Source: Cladorrhinum sp. PSN259
Lineage: Eukaryota > Ascomycota > Sordariomycetes > Sordariales > Podosporaceae
Direction of reading: 5' to 3'
DNA length: 13,276 nt
Assembly (NCBI GenBank): GCA_033725935.1
Contig: MU867180.1
Span: forward strand, 1-13,276
The position numbers and the translations under genes were made by a program. Shown piece after piece: positions 9,401 to 13,276 of this stretch; the stretch's first letter is position 1, and each line of letters starts with the position of its first letter. Below the pieces are notes generated by a model that was not told the origin of the DNA, ran no database searches, and worked only from the letters and a program-made list of their open reading frames with translations.

Positions 9401-10074
9401 CTAAAGTCTTCCTTTTCTTTAGGAAATTCGTATCCTAAGTCATTATTTAGGTTATCTTCTAGCTTCTCTAGTCTAACGTATATTACCTATTATTCTGGTT
9501 CTTTAGGGTACGAAGGTCCTTTCCTAAATCTTTCTCTATTAATTAATATTAGCTTATTATAGCTTATATATTTTATTTGCTTATAGGGGATCTCTTGTTC
9601 TTTTAGGCACCTAGGAGCCTTATTTAGTTCTACTTTATTTACCTATTTAATATTAAGCCTAGAGTTAAGATGGCCATTCTCTTAGTCGATATCCGGGTTA
9701 TATTTCTTTAATTATAGATGTCCTAAAATTATATCGTATTTAAGACCTATAAATAGGATATTAAAATTCACTTCCTACGGGTCGTTATCTACTATAATTA
9801 AGAATATCGTTTCCCGTAAACTGATTCTACCATTATAACTGGCCGTTTGCCCTTCGTAGGTCCTTATTCGGTAAGGTTATTTCTTTTTAACCTACGGTAT
9901 CCTCGTTTTATTTACGAACGAGGGATTAATAATATTAATCGTGCTCCCTAAGTCGATTACTATAATAGCTCGATACTCCTTTCCTTTAAAGTCTGTCTAT
10001 TGAATTTCTATAATTAAGGCGTTCTTATTACCTAATACTATAGCTTTAGCGACCGTTTCGTAATACGTTATAGA
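6477..10074 (-). pseudogene. Pol polyprotein of copy B (PR-RT-RNH-IN-chromodomain)
   Basis: Same frame throughout, with TAA/TAG stops at Gln/Trp sites. Protease Asp is at 9954 (D-L-G-S-T). Reverse transcriptase has Y-L-D-D at 8829-8818 intact, while R-L-N-L near 9015 shows Asn for the first catalytic Asp, as in copy A. In integrase, a zinc-binding His is kept near 7760 (K-L-H-E-D) although the next is Tyr; catalytic Asp codons are at 7548 and 7347, but the expected Glu at 7239 is Lys (GAA to AAA). The GPY/F region, within the open stretch 6966-6766, reads G-L-F, so the Pro is mutated. The chromodomain starts near 6690, with V-E-D-I-L at 6669. Spacing from the protease Asp to Y-L-D-D, the second integrase Asp and the chromodomain is identical to copy A. 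Both ends are approximate, set by homology with A. Confidence 0.9.
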
Positions 10075-11968
10075 GGTCTTTTTATTAGATCCGGCTCGCG
10101 GCCTCCTAATGCGAGTTATAATCCGTCGGTATGGAATTAGTCTGATCTATTTAGGCCTAGGGAGGCCCGTTAGCCGTTTCCCGATCGTGGCACTATAATA
10201 CGGTTAGAGTTTTATCGTATTCTCCGTCTATGCCATTCTCTAGCTTTTTCTCTCTTATACCTAACGCACTATATATATAGGCAGTCCTTATAGTTAGGTT
10301 TATCCTTATCCTAATATTCTATAGATACCTGACTTTCTATATAAAAGATATTTACGCGTTCCGTTAATATTTTAAAATTCTATTTATCGTCCGACCTTAC
10401 TTCGTAGACCTTAAGAATAAGTTTATTATTCAGGCGTAAGGGAAAGAATTCGTAAAAAACCTTATATTTATAGTAAAAGATATAGTTATTGTAAATATAG
10501 TTAAACCAGGCGATACGTAGGTATAGGATATAGGTAAGTAAGGTAAGGGGTATATCGTCAGGTCGTCCCCTTTCTTCCCGGATAACCACTATTTCCCGGA
10601 TATCCTCCATAACTCTCCTAATTACCGTAAAGCTTTCTGCTATATCTTTTAAAGTAACCCACCAGCCTATATCTCTGCTCATATCTAGCTCTAAAGGGTA
10701 ATCGATCGTTCCCTCGGGTTCCGAATTCTCGCTATCATCGGGTAAAGGCGACATATATTATTCTGGTTCACTAGGGTACTCTTCCTCGTTAAAACCTTCG
10801 TAAGTAGATACGAAGATATCGTCGTCATCGTCGCTATCTTATTAGGCTATTCTAATAGTACGATCGTCCTTTACAAACTGCATATACTTCTGTTCGGATA
10901 TTAGTTTAAACCTTCTAAGGATACGACAATCTCATACATAATGACCTATCTTATTATAATTAAAACACTTAACCTTAGACTTATCCTTAGGCTTATCGCC
11001 ATATTTGCGCTAATTATTATATTATATTACGCTAATATCCATAGGTCCTAGGTATATTCCAGTCAAAGTACTCTTATATTAGTACTTCTTAAGGGTATTA
11101 GCCTTAGGAAAGCGGAGGTCCTTATAAACGCCTTTATCCTCTATTACTCTTTTAAAGATACGGTTATCGACGATAATAGCTTTACTAATATAGGCATCAA
11201 GCGATAAGGCATATCGATCCTCCTTAATAAATTTATCCTTAACCTTAGGTTTTAGTCCCTTATAGAACTTATTCTTTAAGGCTACTTTTGCCCAGTTTAC
11301 CCTAAAAGCGTCGCGACGGAACAATATCGCGTACGTTATAGCTAATACTATCTACACTAATCGCTCCAAACGATCTTCGGCGGCCTTCTCTTTATCGGGC
11401 TCGCCATACATTTTCTTAATCTCCTCCTCGAACTTACTTAGCCTAATTTCAAAGATCTCCTAAATAAAGGTTTCTCTCTCGTCCTCGGCGTAATCGAAAT
11501 AATTCCTAAGGATCCCGTCGAACCACTACTTAAGGTCTCTTCTAAGGAAACTAGCAGCGTAAAAAAATTAAGACTCAGGGTCCTTAATACCATAGAGCCG
11601 GAGATTAGTTCTGACGTGCAAGATCTAGGGCGGGAGTTCTTATTTATTGCCACTGAAAATAGGGGGTTTGCTGACCTTAGCTACGATCTTAGGAATATTA
11701 TCGGTCTTATTAGTACGCTTGCTCGCGACAGCGGTTTAAAGACGCATAATTTCTCCTTAAGTTCCTTAAATTCGTCCTTCCCCTTTAAGGTTTCTTCCAT
11801 GCCGAGGAGTTTCCGTCCAATAGTATTAATTTTCTCCTCGAGGCTCAGTTTCGGAACCTTTTCTTCATCGGAATCGTTATCGCTAAGCAGAGTGACGTCC
11901 GGAAATTAGACTTCTCCCTCGTCGATATTTAGGTTAACGGTAGAGGGATTGGCGGGAGCAGTAGCCAT
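10075..11968 (-). pseudogene. Gag polyprotein of copy B
   Basis: The first plausible ATG is at 11968, 60 nt inside the 5' LTR end (product begins M-A-T-A-P-A-N-P). An acidic N-terminal segment is interrupted by a TAA and then by a one-base frame change before 11705; from there the frame is constant to the zinc knuckle. The capsid region contains P-P-I-F-S-G-N, then L-Y-G-I-K-D-P-E-S, F-L-R-R-D-L-K before a stop and W-F-D-G: the usual Ty3/Gypsy capsid pattern. The frame is open at 11324-11079 (F-R-V-N-W-A-K onward). The zinc knuckle is at 10967-10926 (C-x2-Y-x4-H-x4-C with a TGA inside). Past an acidic stretch, the unidentified C-terminal domain is open from 10754 to 10380, where a TAG replaces the Trp seen in copy A. 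Pol follows in the -1 frame. Confidence 0.8.
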
Positions 11969-12027
11969 ATTGGAGGTTATTCGTGGTGTCTAAGCATAAC
12001 GTTCGATCTTGAATAACGCAAGTAACG
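11969..12027 (-). other. Leader between 5' LTR and gag of copy B
   Basis: About 59 nt on the - strand, where a primer-binding site is expected directly after the LTR end. The sequence beginning CGTTACTTGCG has no TGG start matching the CCA end of a tRNA, so I cannot name a primer tRNA. Decay, internal tRNA priming or self-priming (known in the Tf1 group) are possible. Confidence 0.4.
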
Positions 12028-12285
12028 TGTTATAACCTGCACCGGGTAGGGTTCAGATTACAAGGCAGTACGCCTGGGGTAATATAATAGGGGAATCGAA
12101 GGATATAGGACGCTTTCAGACAGGGTCAATTACTGTTAACTAACAGGTAGCTTTATAAAGTATCGCTTATAAGTATTATAGATAATGAACGATTATATTG
12201 CTTACGTAAGGAACCAAGTCCTTACGATAGGAAGTGCCCAGCACTCCCCCTACTTATAGTAAAGCTATCTACATATGTTTCTAGG

Positions 12286-12294
12286 TATATTATA
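12286..12294 (-). promoter_or_regulatory. TATA-like box of the copy B LTR
   Basis: On the - strand this reads ATAATATAC just inside the hexamer array, at a distance that suits a sense-strand promoter driving gag-pol. The motif is short and the region AT-rich, so the assignment rests on position. Confidence 0.4.
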
Positions 12295-12299
12295 TCCCA

Positions 12300-12382
12300 A
12301 CTCGAGAGACTCGACTATCGAGTCTGTCGAGTCGGTGGGTCTGTGTATAACTCGATGGACTCGAACATCGAGTCGGTCGAGT
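12300..12382. promoter_or_regulatory. U3 operator-like array of copy B (ACTCGA type)
   Basis: Two tandem palindromic units of 33 bp start at 12300 and 12350 (50-bp period). In each, ACTCGA occurs at +0 and +9 and TCGAGT at +18 and +27, so all eight hexamers are exact and evenly stepped. The core of unit 1 (12308-12324) is a perfect 7-bp-arm palindrome around CTA. The layout matches the array in copy A, but the hexamer is entirely different. Regular 9-bp steps are close to a helical turn and suggest a cooperatively bound protein array. Confidence 0.65.
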
Positions 12383-12895
12383 CCCTTCTGATTGGTTGCA
12401 TTGGGACTTTGTGGGTCTTTCCATCCCTGGCCCACCGATTGGCTGTGAACCCCACAATGCCCTGCATTGGGGTCCGTGTGCGGGGGATTTACGCGCGAGG
12501 CGTAACATATGCTTAGTAGTCTTAGTAACTAAGTAAATTAAGTAACCTTTTAACCTTTATATACTTAGTATGCTTAATGGTTGTTCAACTGAGTGCCCTA
12601 TAGACCTGTAATACAGAGCCTATAGGTTGCCACAGCAGTGGTAGGTAGCTGTGGCTACGGGGCGGAAGGATGAGGTATATGACGGCTAAGTAGCTAAAGG
12701 AAGTCTAGAATATAATAGGTTCCCAGTAAATGTATAGGTAGAAGGTATTTTATTAATTAACTTAAGGAAGAAAGGAAAACTACCTATTAGGGGTGGGAAG
12801 CCCTATATATATATACTATCTACAGTCCTTCCTATCTATATTATCCCTATAGTAATTTATATTAATTATGGGACTTATAACCTTAATACTTACTG

Positions 12896-12997
12896 CTATA
12901 AGCGCTATAAGTAACCACTATAAGCGCTTAACGCAGACTACTATAGTAATAATACAGACTATTATAGTGGTAACATATATTACTATAGTGATTGCGT
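12896..12997. repeat. Cluster of short direct and inverted repeats
   Basis: CTATAAGCGCT occurs at 12896 and again at 12918. GTAACCACTATA (12911-12922) is perfectly inverted as TATAGTGGTAAC (12963-12974). An imperfect second pair (12931-12950 against 12979-12997) interleaves with it. This may be a decayed miniature element or the end of a DNA transposon; no transposase is visible. Confidence 0.5.
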
Positions 12998-13072
12998 AGA
13001 CCACTATACCTTCTATAGATAAGGAGATTTTAATGATCTTAAAGAGGTCCTATAGGTACGGGATAGGTATTA

Positions 13073-13126
13073 TTATAATCCCCTAAAGGTACTGGTTATA
13101 TTAGTTATAATATAGAGGGATTATAA
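13073..13126. repeat. 10-bp inverted repeat
   Basis: TTATAATCCC at 13073-13082 is inverted as GGGATTATAA at 13117-13126, with a 34-nt AT-rich spacer. No other signal accompanies it, and in such AT-rich DNA it could be chance. Confidence 0.35.
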
Positions 13127-13276
13127 CTTTATTATAAGCCTTTATAAGCTAGGGGGCTAATATAGCTACTTTTAATAATAATATTTCGTATACCGCTATG
13201 CCCTTGGCAGGGCTCGTCGGTCCCTCTACTGCTATTTACACAAGGAAAACCGTACCTTAACGGCCGGCTGAAAAAC

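Larger units (their letters stand above)
5762..12507 (-). mobile_element. Ty3/Gypsy chromovirus copy B, RIP-degraded, 3' LTR interrupted
   Basis: Read on the - strand from 12507: 5' LTR, leader, gag, pol ending in a chromodomain, antisense accessory gene, polypurine tract, start of the 3' LTR. The element is complete except that its 3' LTR ends after 64 bp, where copy A's LTR terminus begins. It is internally RIP-mutated, but the outer U3 of the 5' LTR is nearly untouched. Gag-pol is close to copy A, with mostly transition differences. U3 and the N-terminal part of the antisense gene differ much more, so A and B are sister subfamilies. Confidence 0.9.
12028..12507 (-). repeat. 5' LTR of copy B (480 bp)
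   Basis: On the - strand it begins TGTTACGCCTCGCGCG (12507) and ends GGTTATAACA (12028), giving TGTTA / TAACA termini. The outer ~210 bp (12295-12507) are GC-rich and almost free of RIP changes, while the inner part and gag are AT-shifted. U3 carries CCAAT boxes (12438-12442 and 12391-12395, reversed), a hexamer array and a TATA-like box. U5 matches the LTR of copy A closely. The - strand flank next to the LTR is GCATA, which would be one half of the target duplication; the other half is not in the window. Confidence 0.9.
12508..13276. other. Right flank: AT-rich decayed sequence without a gene
   Basis: No open frame here has recognisable protein features. A stretch at about 12590-12850 has short GC-richer patches, an internal hairpin (CCTATAG around 12599 against CTATAGG near 12621) and an alternating TA tract at 12813-12825 followed by CTATCTACAGTCC, which resembles an old LTR promoter. 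I could not find paired TG…CA ends with a target duplication. The interval 12890-13130 holds several short repeats listed separately. The last ~80 bases are GC-richer, so the RIP-affected region may be ending. Confidence 0.4.

Noticed and set aside
11438..11653. 71-codon open frame on the - strand
   Set aside because: It lies over the Gag capsid but in another frame; the capsid motifs are in the frame continuous with the zinc knuckle.
11616..11909. 97-codon open frame on the + strand
   Set aside because: Antisense shadow of the Gag N-terminal region of copy B, with low-complexity Ser/Leu content and no conserved features.
12001..12027. GTTCGATC, resembling a tRNA T-loop, next to the B LTR
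   Set aside because: The neighbouring bases do not form a T-stem and there is no CCA end, so neither a tRNA gene nor a primer site can be supported.
12290..12508. 72-codon open frame on the - strand
   Set aside because: It covers the U3 of the B LTR and owes its openness to the GC-rich palindromic hexamers; no protein features.
12583..12974. Possible solo LTR running from TGTTCAAC to GGTAACA
   Set aside because: The ends are TG…CA, but the flanking five bases (ATGGT and TATAT) do not match as a target duplication and the termini are not inverted repeats.

Overview
The window looks like repeat-rich, gene-poor heterochromatin from a filamentous ascomycete (Pezizomycotina). The evidence is chromodomain-bearing Ty3/Gypsy elements (chromoviruses), fungal-type branch-point motifs, and a heavy C-to-T / G-to-A decay. 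That decay turned CAA, CAG and TGG codons into TAA and TAG while mostly sparing CpG, which is the footprint of repeat-induced point mutation (RIP). I see no intact host gene, tRNA, rRNA or CRISPR array.

Layout: 1-96 is a short GC-richer flank unrelated to the rest. 97-5761 is retroelement copy A on the + strand. It has lost its 5' LTR and most of gag but keeps pol (protease, reverse transcriptase, RNase H, integrase, chromodomain), a polypurine tract and a full 3' LTR (5269-5761). 5762-12507 is copy B on the - strand: 5' LTR 12028-12507, gag, pol, polypurine tract, and only the first 64 bp of its 3' LTR (5762-5825), cut off exactly at the end of copy A's LTR. A therefore appears to have integrated tail-first into B's 3' LTR. 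12508-13276 is AT-rich flank with short inverted repeats and no gene.

The pol frames of A and B are collinear to the codon from protease to chromodomain (equal offsets of 1125, 2607 and 3285 nt from the protease Asp), so they decayed by point mutation and not by indels. Between the chromodomain and the polypurine tract each copy carries an extra gene on the opposite strand (A: 5207-4692, -; B: 5887-6426, +). It encodes about 171-179 residues: a six-position Cys pattern with Zn2Cys6-like spacing, then a predicted coiled coil and a conserved tail. A-versus-B differences there fall mainly on third codon positions, and the length difference includes exactly seven codons, so it was probably a real protein gene.

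The U3 of each LTR holds two tandem palindromic units (period 53 bp in A, 50 bp in B). Each unit has two hexamers 9 bp apart facing two inverted hexamers 9 bp apart. The architecture is the same in A and B, but the hexamer is TCTGTG in A and ACTCGA in B. The N-terminal part of the antisense gene and the U3 array have both diverged, while pol and the antisense C-terminus are nearly the same. My working hypothesis is a self-encoded, subfamily-specific regulator and its operator: an antisense gene read out of the 3' LTR whose dimeric product binds the LTR promoter. This is inference; the sequence shows only the parts.
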